DNA of 64,000 nt from Sulfuricaulis sp. (lineage in GTDB: Bacteria > Pseudomonadota > Gammaproteobacteria > Acidiferrobacterales > Sulfurifustaceae). The position numbers and the translations under genes are program-made. This document shows, in pieces, positions 8,140 to 17,040 of this stretch. The stretch lies in assembly GCF_024653915.1 (NCBI RefSeq), contig NZ_JANLGY010000026.1:1-64000 (forward strand), in the 5' to 3' direction. Positions within the stretch are counted from its first letter, which is position 1; every line of letters begins with the position of its first letter. The notes under the pieces are model-generated. The model searched no databases, was not told the DNA's origin, and worked only from the letters and a program-made list of their open reading frames with translations.

Positions 8140-9243
8140 TTACACCAGCAATCGTTCCAGCTCGGCCACGATACGTTCGGCGGCATGGCCGTCCCACTTA
8201 TCCGGGATGCTGCCCTGCTTCCAGCGGCCATGCAGTAAACGCGCCATCGCGGGTGCGAGATTATCAGGATTGGTGCCAATCAGTTCATTAGTGCCGATTG
8301 TCACGGTCTCCGGACGCTCGGTATTATCGCGCAAGGTCAGACAGGGGACACCGAGCACGGTGGTTTCTTCGGTGATACCGCCAGAGTCGGTGATCACTCC
8401 ACGGGCGTGCTGCACCAGATAATTGAATTCGCGATAGCCCTGCGGATCTACGCAATGCAGACAAGGTATCTCCACATCGAGCTCACGCAAGTTCTTCGCC
8501 GTGCGTGGGTGCACAGGAAACACTACCGGCAGACCCCCCGCTCCCTTGGCAATGGCATGCAGCAGTCGCAGCAACTGCTGCTCACCATCTACGTTAGCGG
8601 GTCGGTGCAGGGTAACGACAAAATACTGTCCCGGCTGCAAGCCCAGTTCACTCCAGAACACTGGTGGCCGCAGGTCGGGTATCTGCTTGAGTAACGTATC
8701 GATCATGGTATTACCAACAAAGAAGATACGGTCGTCCATCACCCCAGACTGGCGCAGGTTTTCATTGGCCGTCTCACTGGTGGTGAAAAACCAGTTGGTA
8801 ATGGAATCGGTCACAACCCGATTTATCTCCTCGGGCATGGTCCAGTCGCCAGAGCGAATGCCACCCTCCACATGCGCCACCGGCACACCAAGTTTGCGCG
8901 CTACAATGGCGCAGGCCATGGTCGAGGTCACATCTCCCACCACCAGGCAGAGAGCGCTCTTCTGCTGCAGCAGAACTTTCTCATAGCGCATCATGATGTT
9001 GGCCGTCTGCTCAGCCTGCGTGCCGGAACCCACTTCCAGATTAATGTTTGGCACTGGAATGCCGAGTTGCTCGAAGAAGCCGCGGGACATAGCGCGGTCG
9101 TAATGCTGGCCAGTGTGTATCAGTCGATAGCGGAGCGAACTGCCATGCGTCATGGCGGCTTTCAGCGCATCGATGATCGGTGCGATCTTCATGAAGTTGG
9201 GGCGCGCGCCAGCGATGAGGTCCACTAATCGCATTTGGTTCAC
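8140..9243 (-). CDS. wecB: UDP-N-acetylglucosamine 2-epimerase (non-hydrolysing)
   Basis: A 367-residue WecB-family enzyme interconverting UDP-GlcNAc and UDP-ManNAc, or a 6-deoxy relative in FnlC/WbjD-type proteins. Family signatures: GARPNFMK near the N-terminus, HTGQHYD, VEGGIRSGDWTMPEEINR, VTLHRPANVD and the UDP-binding TDSGGITEE. The GTG at 9243 overlaps the stop of the upstream oxidoreductase gene; an ATG three codons later (9234) matches the usual N-terminus and may be the true start. UDP-ManNAc could feed the TviB/WbpO-type dehydrogenase at the head of the locus, but that pairing is inference. Confidence 0.9.
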   Translation of the reverse strand: MNQMRLVDLIAGARPNFMKIAPIIDALKAAMTHGSSLRYRLIHTGQHYDRAMSRGFFEQLGIPVPNINLEVGSGTQAEQTANIMMRYEKVLLQQKSALCLVVGDVTSTMACAIVARKLGVPVAHVEGGIRSGDWTMPEEINRVVTDSITNWFFTTSETANENLRQSGVMDDRIFFVGNTMIDTLLKQIPDLRPPVFWSELGLQPGQYFVVTLHRPANVDGEQQLLRLLHAIAKGAGGLPVVFPVHPRTAKNLRELDVEIPCLHCVDPQGYREFNYLVQHARGVITDSGGITEETTVLGVPCLTLRDNTERPETVTIGTNELIGTNPDNLAPAMARLLHGRWKQGSIPDKWDGHAAERIVAELERLLV

Positions 9244-10394
9244 GACAAGACAACCTTCTCACCACTATCGGTTGCCTGCCGGATGGCCAGAAAAAAACGG
9301 GCAGTAGCGTCAATGTACGAAGCGGCTTCTCCTCCCTCTTCTTCCTCGCTAGCCACCATGGAATGAACGATATTTGCCTCGTGGCCATGGTCCCGATAAC
9401 GCAGCATTTTCTTGGTTTTCCTTTCTATCACCTCGCACGTCAGGTTCTGGAAGTCAGCAAGATTTGCAAGAACATTCCCTTTGTGGACATTGAGAACCTC
9501 CCTAACCCCTTCAAAGGTAGGCCCCTTGGCGGAGAAGGTGATTGAGGCGCACGATTGATCCGCAAAAATGATCGAGACCATGAAATCGGATTTGGCACCA
9601 ACCGGAGTGGCCGGAATGATTGTGCATGGAAAGGCCTTCTCAAGCGTTACAAGATGAAGCGTAAGATCAGTCCAGTGACTCAAATTACCAAGGACGCGCC
9701 CTCCCTCCTTTTCATCGAAGTACCAATGGTCATCCGAAATCTCGTGACCAGCGATAAACCAGTTGATCATAAGAGGCCCGGGTTCGCGCGCCAGCACCTC
9801 CTGAAGCTCCCTGAACAGCCTGCTTCGGGGTCGATTAAATCCCAGAAACACCTTCGATTGCGGGTATCGCCGAATCGCCGCAAGAAGCCGATCGAGCTGT
9901 TCTTGATTTACGACATGGGGCTTTTCTATATGAACGTGCTTTCCCGCCTCGATACAGGCCACTGCATATTCAGCATGTGAAGCATGATTTGATGCAATGA
10001 ATACGGTCTTGACTTGCGGATCCTCGGCAATCTCCTTCCAGTCTGTTGCAGCATAGCTGCCACCATAGGCCCTGCAGAGCGACAGGGCTCTGCTCGCCTG
10101 GGTGTCGCAAGTAGCACGTAAGAAGCCTGGGTCGCGTTTCGCAAGATAATAGGCAATGTTAGAAAACGAATAATTTCCACATCCTATGATCGCGACCTTC
10201 CGACTTGCCGCATCGGGATCTTTGCACCCTGGATTCACCCACCTAGTCCCATTGAAACCAGCAGTAGCTTTAATGTGATACTGCCCCTTGATCTTCACCA
10301 AGGTTCTCGACAGACCGTAAAGCCCTATATATCGAACGGCTTTCCTGACCTTAAACAAAAAATCCGCTTGTGTGTAATCTCCACTCACTACCAC
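9240..10394 (-). CDS. Gfo/Idh/MocA-family oxidoreductase
   Basis: A 384-residue NAD(P)-dependent oxidoreductase with an unusual 65-residue leader before the Rossmann motif VAIIGCGNYSFS (67-78), followed by IEKPH (156-160), the family's EKP active-site motif. The FNRPRSRL segment also resembles this family. The leader resembles the linker before the Gfo domain in bi-domain oxidoreductases, so this could be a Gfo half that lost its dehydrogenase partner. It is coupled to wecB by a four-base overlap. Substrate unknown, probably a nucleotide sugar. Confidence 0.75.
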   Translation of the reverse strand: MVVSGDYTQADFLFKVRKAVRYIGLYGLSRTLVKIKGQYHIKATAGFNGTRWVNPGCKDPDAASRKVAIIGCGNYSFSNIAYYLAKRDPGFLRATCDTQASRALSLCRAYGGSYAATDWKEIAEDPQVKTVFIASNHASHAEYAVACIEAGKHVHIEKPHVVNQEQLDRLLAAIRRYPQSKVFLGFNRPRSRLFRELQEVLAREPGPLMINWFIAGHEISDDHWYFDEKEGGRVLGNLSHWTDLTLHLVTLEKAFPCTIIPATPVGAKSDFMVSIIFADQSCASITFSAKGPTFEGVREVLNVHKGNVLANLADFQNLTCEVIERKTKKMLRYRDHGHEANIVHSMVASEEEEGGEAASYIDATARFFLAIRQATDSGEKVVLS

Positions 10395-10546
10395 TTCTCC
10401 TTAATCGATAAAATAATCATGGGCCTTGCCACACTGGGAATCATTGCCCCATACCTTACGTGCACCATCACCGTTCTAACATGCGATGTGACGCGAGCAT
10501 CTAGGAGCCGTCATGCTTCTTCGCTTCGTTTAGCTTGTCGTCATGG

Positions 10547-11761
10547 TCACACATCAGCTGTTGAGAAAAGCTCCCTGCTTGCCGCCACCAAATGGGGATC
10601 CTGCGAAAATTTATTCGCACAGTCTTGCGCTGATTTGGACCATTGCTCGAAGACACAATCATCCATGGAAAGAAGATAAGTCAGAGACGCGTAAAACTGG
10701 TCAGGCGCTGACAACGATATATCCCATCCTGCCATTTTCTCTATCAAATTGCGCCACGGGGTCTGGTCACTGGTCATTATAAGACATCCTCCCTTAAGCG
10801 CTTCCAGGATGACGTGTCCAAAATTCTCCCCACGCGTTGGAAACAGAAACAGGTGATAGTGAGAGAAGATATTTACAACCTGTTCAGGATCAGCTTCTCC
10901 CATATATCTTACTTGAATGTTTGTGGGTAACTCGTGAATCAACGCATCACACTCTTGCCAGTACGGTTTGTCCTCAATTGGACCATATATGTCGAACTGC
11001 ACCTCACCGTTAACTTTTTTCAGAAGTCCAAGAGCAACATCAAGGTTCTTTTTACGGGCGATACGAGACAGGAAGATAATCCGCGCCGACCCTGCTTGCT
11101 TGGGTCTGTTTCTGGCCACAGTTATGTCCCCTCCCTTGGGCGGCAAATTCGGTGCTACCCGAATTGGTATTGGAGGTTTCCCACTGATGGAATCCTTACT
11201 GAAAATGGAGAGAATTTCTTCCTTTTCATATTCGCTCGATGCCTGCCAGGTTACATCGGCATATAAGCCAAAACGCTTTATCAGAAAGATATACAACCGT
11301 TTTTTAACGTATTTTAATGCCAAGGCCCCTCGTGAGAGTTCGCCGCGAGTTGCCAATACACTTGGTCTATCAGGAATCAGCCCTAATTTTCTCAGAAGCA
11401 GTATCTTGACCGTTAAGGGCGAGAAAAAACATTCAGGTATATCAAATCGTAGCTCAATCCTTTGAACAACTGACGCAGTGCGAGTATTGCCGTCTCTCTC
11501 GGAGCAAGATAAAGCACCTGTGCCCTACCGACAGGTTGCCAGACACCATGCTTTACACTTGTGTAGGGCCGACAATCCCCCAAGTCCCGGTCGTAAGTCA
11601 AAATGTATTGAGCTCTTACTGGAAACCGGCGTGACTGGCATGGCCATGAAGATATTCGAGACCACTTGGAGTATCCTACACAACATGGTGTACCTAATCA
11701 CACTGAAGTCTGCGCCGTATTGAGAGACCAGATGGACAATCGTCGTTGCAAAACAACCCAA
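10547..11761 (-). pseudogene. Truncated, frameshifted GT4 glycosyltransferase
   Basis: Homologous throughout to the intact glycosyltransferase at 20723-21979, but in three frames. The last 877 bases are open and encode the donor domain (RIARKKNLD, FPTRGENFGHVILEAL). At an A6 tract (11424-11429) one base is missing: upstream sequence resumes in another frame with LTYDRDLGD and YLNV, matching the paralogue's TTDRDIDD and YLNSF. Around 11610-11700 roughly 95 bases without counterpart interrupt the gene. The first 20 or so codons are gone because rpiA ends at 11797. The open C-terminal part may still be expressed but lacks the acceptor domain. Confidence 0.75.
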
Positions 11762-11796
11762 TCACTAGCGACAGATTTCTGAGTATGTCTCAAAGG

Positions 11797-12459
11797 TTAC
11801 AGAACTACAGTTATAATTTTAACCCCATCCGGCGAGCCTAGCAGCAATACGTCCGCTGGCCGCATGGCAAACAATCCGTTGGTAACTACGCCAACAATCT
11901 GGTTGATACTGGTTTCCATCTCCACCGGGTTGGGGATACTCAGGTTATGCACATCCAGGATAAGGTTACCATTGTCTGTGGTAAAACCAGCTCTCAGCAC
12001 GGGTTGCCCGCCCAGTTTAACCAGCTCACGTGCCACATAACTGCGCGCAGAGGGAATTACTTCGACCGGCAGAGGGAACCTGCCTAATACGTCCACCAAC
12101 TTGCTGGAATCAGCGATGCAGACAAATTTCTTGCTGCAAGCTGCAACAATTTTTTCACGAGTTAATGCCCCTCCTCCACCCTTGAGCATATACAGGTGAT
12201 CGGTAATTTCGTCAGCGCCATCTACATAGACATCTAATTCACCCACGTTGTTCAAATCCAGCACCTGAATGCCGTAGTTTCGCAAACGTTGCGCGGTTGC
12301 TTCGGAGCTAGCAACAGCGCCATCGATCTTGTGCTTGATTGCGGCCAATTCATCAATAAAACAGTTCGCTGTAGAACCGGTGCCCACTCCAATAATTCCG
12401 GAAGACACATATTCTATGGCCGCCCGTGCTACAGCCTGCTTCAAGTCGTCTTGCCCCAT
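11797..12459 (-). CDS. rpiA: Ribose-5-phosphate isomerase A
   Basis: A 220-residue RpiA, full length, interconverting ribose-5-phosphate and ribulose-5-phosphate. Diagnostic motifs: VGTGST (25-30), DGADE (80-84) and [11 protein letters not shown] (93-103). Its position is the point of interest. It lies directly after a transaldolase gene at the end of the GDP-heptose gene run, where both enzymes could raise sedoheptulose-7-phosphate, the precursor of that pathway. Whether the genome has a second rpiA cannot be seen here. Confidence 0.93.
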   Translation of the reverse strand: MGQDDLKQAVARAAIEYVSSGIIGVGTGSTANCFIDELAAIKHKIDGAVASSEATAQRLRNYGIQVLDLNNVGELDVYVDGADEITDHLYMLKGGGGALTREKIVAACSKKFVCIADSSKLVDVLGRFPLPVEVIPSARSYVARELVKLGGQPVLRAGFTTDNGNLILDVHNLSIPNPVEMETSINQIVGVVTNGLFAMRPADVLLLGSPDGVKIITVVL

Positions 12460-12516
12460 GTTCGTCGTGCCTGCCTAAGATTTTTAGCGTAAAACAATTC
12501 TTGCCGGATTCGAGTA

Positions 12517-13233
12517 TTAGAGTTTGAATCCCGCCGCAGCGGCGTCGTTGTAAAACATCTTCACCGTATCCAGAGAAAACTCATCATGATTGAGTCCGAC
12601 CAATGAAAGCTTCTTGAGGATATCATTGGTCACGGTAATGACGTGACAGCCAATCTCGTCAGCTTGAAAAATATTCAGTAATTCACGTGGGCTTGCCCAG
12701 ATCAGCTCCGCCGCAGGCGCAACTTTCAGTAGTTCGACAGCAGTCGTCATCATTGGAATTGGATCGTGTCCCGTATCCGCGATACGTCCGGCGAATACGG
12801 AAACATAGCTCGGAACATTGGGGTCAAGGGCCGCTACCACACCACGCACCTGGTCAAGCGTCATCAACGCCGTAACATTTAGCTTGACCTTTTGCGCCGC
12901 AAGCTTGCGGACCAATGCGTAGCAAGTTTCTCTCCTAGTATTGGTGACAGGAATTTTGACATAAACATTTTCACCCCATCCCGTAATCTCCAGTGCCTGC
13001 CGTTCCATATCGGTAAAGTCGTCCGAGAATACCTCAAACGAGATTGGGCGGTCAGGTATAGCAGCAAGAATATCCTTGGCGAATGCCTTGTAATCTGTAA
13101 TTCCCGCCTTGCGCATCAATGTCGGGTTCGTGGTCAAGCCTTTGATGTAAGGCTTGGCATACATCTCCTGCATCCCCGCCTTGTCTGCGCCATCCGCAAA
13201 AATCTTTACTTTCAGTTCTTCAATTTTCTTCAT
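12517..13233 (-). CDS. tal: Transaldolase (TalC/FSA-like short form)
   Basis: A 238-residue class I aldolase of the short transaldolase/fructose-6-phosphate aldolase group. TTNPTL (34-39) is the family's phosphate-side motif, Lys93 in YVKIPVT is the expected Schiff-base lysine, and NVTALMTLDQ (119-128) follows. Transaldolase makes sedoheptulose-7-phosphate from fructose-6-phosphate and erythrose-4-phosphate. The start overlaps the gmhB stop by four bases, so it is translated with the heptose genes. A fructose-6-phosphate aldolase-like or novel aldol reaction cannot be excluded. Confidence 0.85.
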   Translation of the reverse strand: MKKIEELKVKIFADGADKAGMQEMYAKPYIKGLTTNPTLMRKAGITDYKAFAKDILAAIPDRPISFEVFSDDFTDMERQALEITGWGENVYVKIPVTNTRRETCYALVRKLAAQKVKLNVTALMTLDQVRGVVAALDPNVPSYVSVFAGRIADTGHDPIPMMTTAVELLKVAPAAELIWASPRELLNIFQADEIGCHVITVTNDILKKLSLVGLNHDEFSLDTVKMFYNDAAAAGFKL

Positions 13234-13766
13234 GTTTGATCCTCCATCAAAATGGTCATAACAGCTTCCTGCGTAGATAAAACTCGGTAGTCACACGTCT
13301 GTGAATGTTTCTCGTCATAACCATAATCTATAAAAATCGTCTTGCAGCCAGCGGCGATACCCGCCTCCACATCTCGCCAGCGGTCGCCCACCATGAAACT
13401 CGAAGCCAGATCGACCCCGAATTCCCTTGCCCCAGCGAGCAACATGCCGTGGCGGGGTTTACGGCAGTCGCAACCATCGCTACTGTCGTGGTAACACATA
13501 AGGAAACGATCAACCGGGAGATGCTCCGCCAGAAAAGTATTAATCGCCTCAACTGTTTCCTGTCGGGTCGTACCTCTCGCTACATCGGGCTGATTGGATA
13601 CGACGATCAAGACAAAACCTGCCTCTTTCAAACGATGCAGGGCTTCAACTACGCCGGGCAGAATTTCGACTTCAGCAACGCTAGCAGGCGGATAAGGTTT
13701 ACCCTCCCGTACCACAGCCCGATTGAGCACCCCATCCCGGTCCAGGAATACTGCCCGGCGTTTCAT
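13230..13766 (-). CDS. gmhB: D-glycero-D-manno-heptose 1,7-bisphosphate 7-phosphatase
   Basis: A 178-residue HAD phosphatase of the histidinol-phosphatase/GmhB type. Motif I is FLDRDGVLN with Asp9 and Asp11; a zinc-binding loop CYHDSSDGCDCRKP and motif IV MVGDRWRDVEAG follow. It removes the 7-phosphate from heptose-1,7-bisphosphate in the GDP-heptose route. The ATG at 13766 is preferred, since the longer frame would run 70 bases into gmhA. It sits 14 bases after gmhA and overlaps the transaldolase start. Confidence 0.9.
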   Translation of the reverse strand: MKRRAVFLDRDGVLNRAVVREGKPYPPASVAEVEILPGVVEALHRLKEAGFVLIVVSNQPDVARGTTRQETVEAINTFLAEHLPVDRFLMCYHDSSDGCDCRKPRHGMLLAGAREFGVDLASSFMVGDRWRDVEAGIAAGCKTIFIDYGYDEKHSQTCDYRVLSTQEAVMTILMEDQT

Positions 13767-13780
13767 CGTGCCCACCGTCC

Positions 13781-14380
13781 TTACTTGACGGCCGATTCCC
13801 ACTTGGTTTGGTTGGCCTTCAGTTTTGGATGTGAGACCAACAAATGCCACACAACCGCCTGAAATGCCTCGGAATGCGGTGTGATGGTTTCTGGATTAAC
13901 TGTCGGCACGATTACACACACATCCGCCACCTGTGCTGTGTAGCCGCCATCCCGCCCGACCACGCCCGTTACCTTGGCACCAACCGTCTTGGCATACTGC
14001 AACGCCATCACCAGATTCGGACTGATGTTTTTTTCAAGGTTGCCACCACCAACGGACAAAACAAATACCGCATCCCTGGCGGAGAGCTTGCTCGTCTTCA
14101 GCCACTCAACAAAGATCGTCGCCCAACCTTCATCGTTGGTGCGCGCCGTCAGCTCCGAAACATTGTCTGTCGGTGCATAGGACTCGATTCCGACGATCTT
14201 GCGGAAATCATTCACCGCATGAGAGCAGTTGCCCGCGCTGCCCCCCACGCCGAGGAAGAAAATCCGCCCCCCTTCCTGCTTGATGTTGGCGAGCAAGTCT
14301 GCCATTTGCTCGATAGCGTTGACATCCATCCTCTGGAGAATATCAATCGCTTCACTGATATGGTGCTGTGCGTAACTCAT
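13781..14380 (-). CDS. gmhA: Sedoheptulose-7-phosphate isomerase-like SIS protein
   Basis: A 199-residue single SIS-domain protein of the GmhA family, which converts sedoheptulose-7-phosphate into D-glycero-D-manno-heptose-7-phosphate. Sugar-phosphate-binding segments GVGGSAGN (44-51) and LSVGGGN (108-114) are present. So are an acidic residue in VSELTARTND and a C-terminal HSEAFQAVVWHLL with the expected histidine. It is coupled by overlap to hddC and sits among gmhB and hddA, which supports a GDP-heptose rather than core ADP-heptose role. Confidence 0.88.
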   Translation of the reverse strand: MSYAQHHISEAIDILQRMDVNAIEQMADLLANIKQEGGRIFFLGVGGSAGNCSHAVNDFRKIVGIESYAPTDNVSELTARTNDEGWATIFVEWLKTSKLSARDAVFVLSVGGGNLEKNISPNLVMALQYAKTVGAKVTGVVGRDGGYTAQVADVCVIVPTVNPETITPHSEAFQAVVWHLLVSHPKLKANQTKWESAVK

Positions 14381-15084
14381 GCCTTTTCTTCCTTGCTGAA
14401 ATACTCAATGGTTTCGTCCAGCCCCTTATGGGAGCCGATTTCATAAAATCGTTCGAACACCTCGTGACCTGCCAACACACCGCGAATCGAAAGCTCGTGG
14501 TAGATATCCGCCAGATCAAAAGGCTCATTGGCGAGTGCATTCTCCAGAACCGAAGCAGACATCACCCCAAGCCCGTAGTCGATGTGCGTCATTTCAGGTC
14601 GCGGTGCCCGCTTATTGTATTCGGCGATGCGGCCATCGCGAAACAGCACATTGCTCTTGTCCCACTGGTTACCATTCTTCAGGACCGTCATCAGTGCCGG
14701 CTTGCCACTGGCGAGGAAGTCGCGCTCCACTGCCCGAAAATCAATAGGCAGATAAGAATCACCGTAAAAAATAAAAAACTGCTCTCCCAATAGCGGCAAG
14801 GCCTGCCTCAAGGCGCCGCCCGTACCCAGCAAGCGCGGGCCGTCCCATGAATAGCGCACATCCAAACCAAAAGCCGAACCATCACCCACAACCGCCTCCA
14901 CTTGCGCACCCAAATAACCCAAGCACAGCACCACACGGGAAATCCCTTGTTGCCGCAAGTAATCCAGCTGGCGAACCACAAAAGGCTGACCCGCAACATC
15001 CACCAATGCCTTTGGTATTTTTTCGGTGATCGGGCGCAAGCGGGTTGCCAAGCCACCCGCTAGAACGGCAACCGGCAAGCTCAC
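14377..15084 (-). CDS. hddC: D-glycero-D-manno-heptose 1-phosphate guanylyltransferase-like nucleotidyltransferase
   Basis: A 235-residue nucleotidyltransferase with signature LAGGLATRLRP (8-18) and Lys25 (IPKALV). The metal-site segment FIFYGDSYLPID follows. In this gene setting it should be HddC, transferring GMP from GTP to heptose-1-phosphate to give GDP-D-glycero-alpha-D-manno-heptose. Four-base overlaps on both sides tie it to hddA and gmhA. Specificity for GTP over CTP or dTTP is inferred from context. Confidence 0.87.
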   Translation of the reverse strand: MSLPVAVLAGGLATRLRPITEKIPKALVDVAGQPFVVRQLDYLRQQGISRVVLCLGYLGAQVEAVVGDGSAFGLDVRYSWDGPRLLGTGGALRQALPLLGEQFFIFYGDSYLPIDFRAVERDFLASGKPALMTVLKNGNQWDKSNVLFRDGRIAEYNKRAPRPEMTHIDYGLGVMSASVLENALANEPFDLADIYHELSIRGVLAGHEVFERFYEIGSHKGLDETIEYFSKEEKA

Positions 15085-16061
15085 GAAAGAACCACCTTGG
15101 TTCCCTCAAAATCGAACCCAAAACGCACTTCCTCCAGCCCCGCTTTGCTCATGGCATGACGCAATTTGTTACGGTCGGCCGCGTAGAACATCAGGAAACC
15201 GCCGCCACCTGCCCCCACCAGCTTGCCACCGACTGCGCCATTCTTCATGCCAAGCTGGTACCACTCGTCAATCCTGGGGTTGCTCATGCCTCCCGAACGC
15301 CGCTTTTTATGCTCCCAGTGCTCGTGCATTAACTCACCAAACTTTACGGCATCGTTCGCTTCCAGTGCCTCTTTACTGCGATAGCCAAGCTCCTTGACGA
15401 AATGAAGATTCTTGAGCATTTCGTTGTCGCTATTTTGTGTGCGATCTTTCTGATCCTTGAGAATACTACTGGCACTGCGGGAGTAGCCTGTGAAAAACAG
15501 AAGGATATTGTCTTCCAGATCAAAAATGGTATCCATTGAAACCTTGAGGGGTACGGCGGTAACGGTATCGTCCTTGTGAAAGGTGAAACACGTCAAGCCA
15601 CCATAAGCCGCAATATATTGATCCTGTTTGCCGATTGGCTCACCCAAGCGGTCAATTTCAATATGGCAAGCCAGCTCAGCCAATTCTTGTGGATGAATCA
15701 ACTGGCGGCGATGTGCATACAAAGCCTCAAGCAATGCAGTAGTAAAACTTCCAGACGAACCCAGTCCCGTTCCGGCAGGAATGTCGGCCAACGTAGTGAT
15801 TTCAATTTGTGGTGTACGTAGATTCTGCATTCTTAGTGCTTCACGAATAATCCGGTGCCGTACTTCATCCACCGAGACCACATGCTCCAATTCAGAATAC
15901 TTGAGAAAAACACCTTCGGTAAACGGGCGCATCACCGTCACATAGACATACTTATTAATTGCTGCAGCAACCAGGAAACCTTCGTGGTCACGGTAATATG
16001 AGGGGAGATCAGTCCCGCCACCGCCCAATGTGATGCGCAATGGACTACGGGCAATGATCAT
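15081..16061 (-). CDS. hddA: D-glycero-D-manno-heptose 7-phosphate kinase
   Basis: A 326-residue GHMP kinase. Motif 1 GGGGTDLPSYY (13-23), the ATP loop PAGTGLGSSGSF (95-106) and the C-terminal VGAGGGGFLMFY are all clear and match HddA proteins. It phosphorylates D-glycero-D-manno-heptose-7-phosphate at C1. The ATG at 16061 gives the canonical start MIIARSPLRITLGG; a codon nine residues upstream is less likely. It overlaps the end of the upstream Gfo/Idh gene by 17 bases. Confidence 0.92.
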   Translation of the reverse strand: MIIARSPLRITLGGGGTDLPSYYRDHEGFLVAAAINKYVYVTVMRPFTEGVFLKYSELEHVVSVDEVRHRIIREALRMQNLRTPQIEITTLADIPAGTGLGSSGSFTTALLEALYAHRRQLIHPQELAELACHIEIDRLGEPIGKQDQYIAAYGGLTCFTFHKDDTVTAVPLKVSMDTIFDLEDNILLFFTGYSRSASSILKDQKDRTQNSDNEMLKNLHFVKELGYRSKEALEANDAVKFGELMHEHWEHKKRRSGGMSNPRIDEWYQLGMKNGAVGGKLVGAGGGGFLMFYAADRNKLRHAMSKAGLEEVRFGFDFEGTKVVLS

Positions 16062-17040
16062 AACCAGACTCCTTGTAAATCTTTTCAACCACCTTCAACG
16101 CCTCAAAGGCATCATTCAAGCCCGCGGCTGGCTGCCGGTTCAGACGAATATCGTCGTAGAACTCTGCCATTTCGACTGACCATGAGTCATCTCCCATGGG
16201 GTATTCCCAAGCTGTCGTCTCAGGTGGCCCCATTTCAGGCAACATTTTGTAATACGTAAGCCGCTCGACCCCATAACTTCCTCCGAGGCCACTGATTTCC
16301 AGCTTGGCATTTCGTCCGTAAATTTCCATGGAGAACATGTTTTTCCACTCCGTACAACTAGCATGGAGAAATGCCACCTGCTGCTTCGCAGTTTTCAACA
16401 GCAAAAAGCCATTGTCATCTACGGGCATATCCCAATAATAGGTGTGGGCAAAACCCTGAACCTCAGTAAACTCACCCAGAAACCAGCGTGATAGATCAAT
16501 CAGGTGTGGCCCTTGGTCAATCAGCTCCCCACCCCCGGAAAGATCAGGTTTACTCCGCCACTCCTTATCGTAGCCAATCCGTCCACCGTGCCCATAGCGA
16601 GCACGGATGAACATCAATTCGCCCAATGCTCCAGCCTCGAACAACTCTCGAGCCTTGCGAAAGGCGCGGTGGTAGCGGTGATTAAAGCCCACATGCACCT
16701 TCACATCATGCCGTGCAGCCACCGCAGCCATCACTGGCTCCAGTTCGGTGGGGTTGCGCGCCGCGGGCTTTTCCACCAGCACATGCTTCCCCGCTTCAAT
16801 TGCCGCCAGCGTAATTTCTGCTAGCGAATCATGCAGGGTAGCGATAACAACGATATCGACTACCGGAAGCGTTAAAAGCCCGCGCCAATCACCGAACACC
16901 TTAGCCCCGCTGTTTCCCGCCAGTGCTTTTGCCCTGGCCTCATCGATATCCGCGCAGGCGACCAACCGCCCTTCACCCAAGGCCTTGGCCCGTTTTTGTC
17001 CGATCAGGCCACAACCAATAATTCCGACTCCGAAACTCAC
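16045..17040 (-). CDS. Gfo/Idh/MocA-family oxidoreductase of the heptose module
   Basis: A 331-residue NAD(P)-dependent oxidoreductase with IIGCGLIGQKR (7-17) and the catalytic EKP at 90-92 (VLVEKPAA). It lies between an SDR gene and hddA with overlapping ends, so it is almost certainly made together with the GDP-heptose enzymes. A role in oxidising or reducing a modified heptose or another nucleotide sugar of this module is inference; the sequence does not reveal the substrate. Confidence 0.82.
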   Translation of the reverse strand: MSFGVGIIGCGLIGQKRAKALGEGRLVACADIDEARAKALAGNSGAKVFGDWRGLLTLPVVDIVVIATLHDSLAEITLAAIEAGKHVLVEKPAARNPTELEPVMAAVAARHDVKVHVGFNHRYHRAFRKARELFEAGALGELMFIRARYGHGGRIGYDKEWRSKPDLSGGGELIDQGPHLIDLSRWFLGEFTEVQGFAHTYYWDMPVDDNGFLLLKTAKQQVAFLHASCTEWKNMFSMEIYGRNAKLEISGLGGSYGVERLTYYKMLPEMGPPETTAWEYPMGDDSWSVEMAEFYDDIRLNRQPAAGLNDAFEALKVVEKIYKESGYDHCP

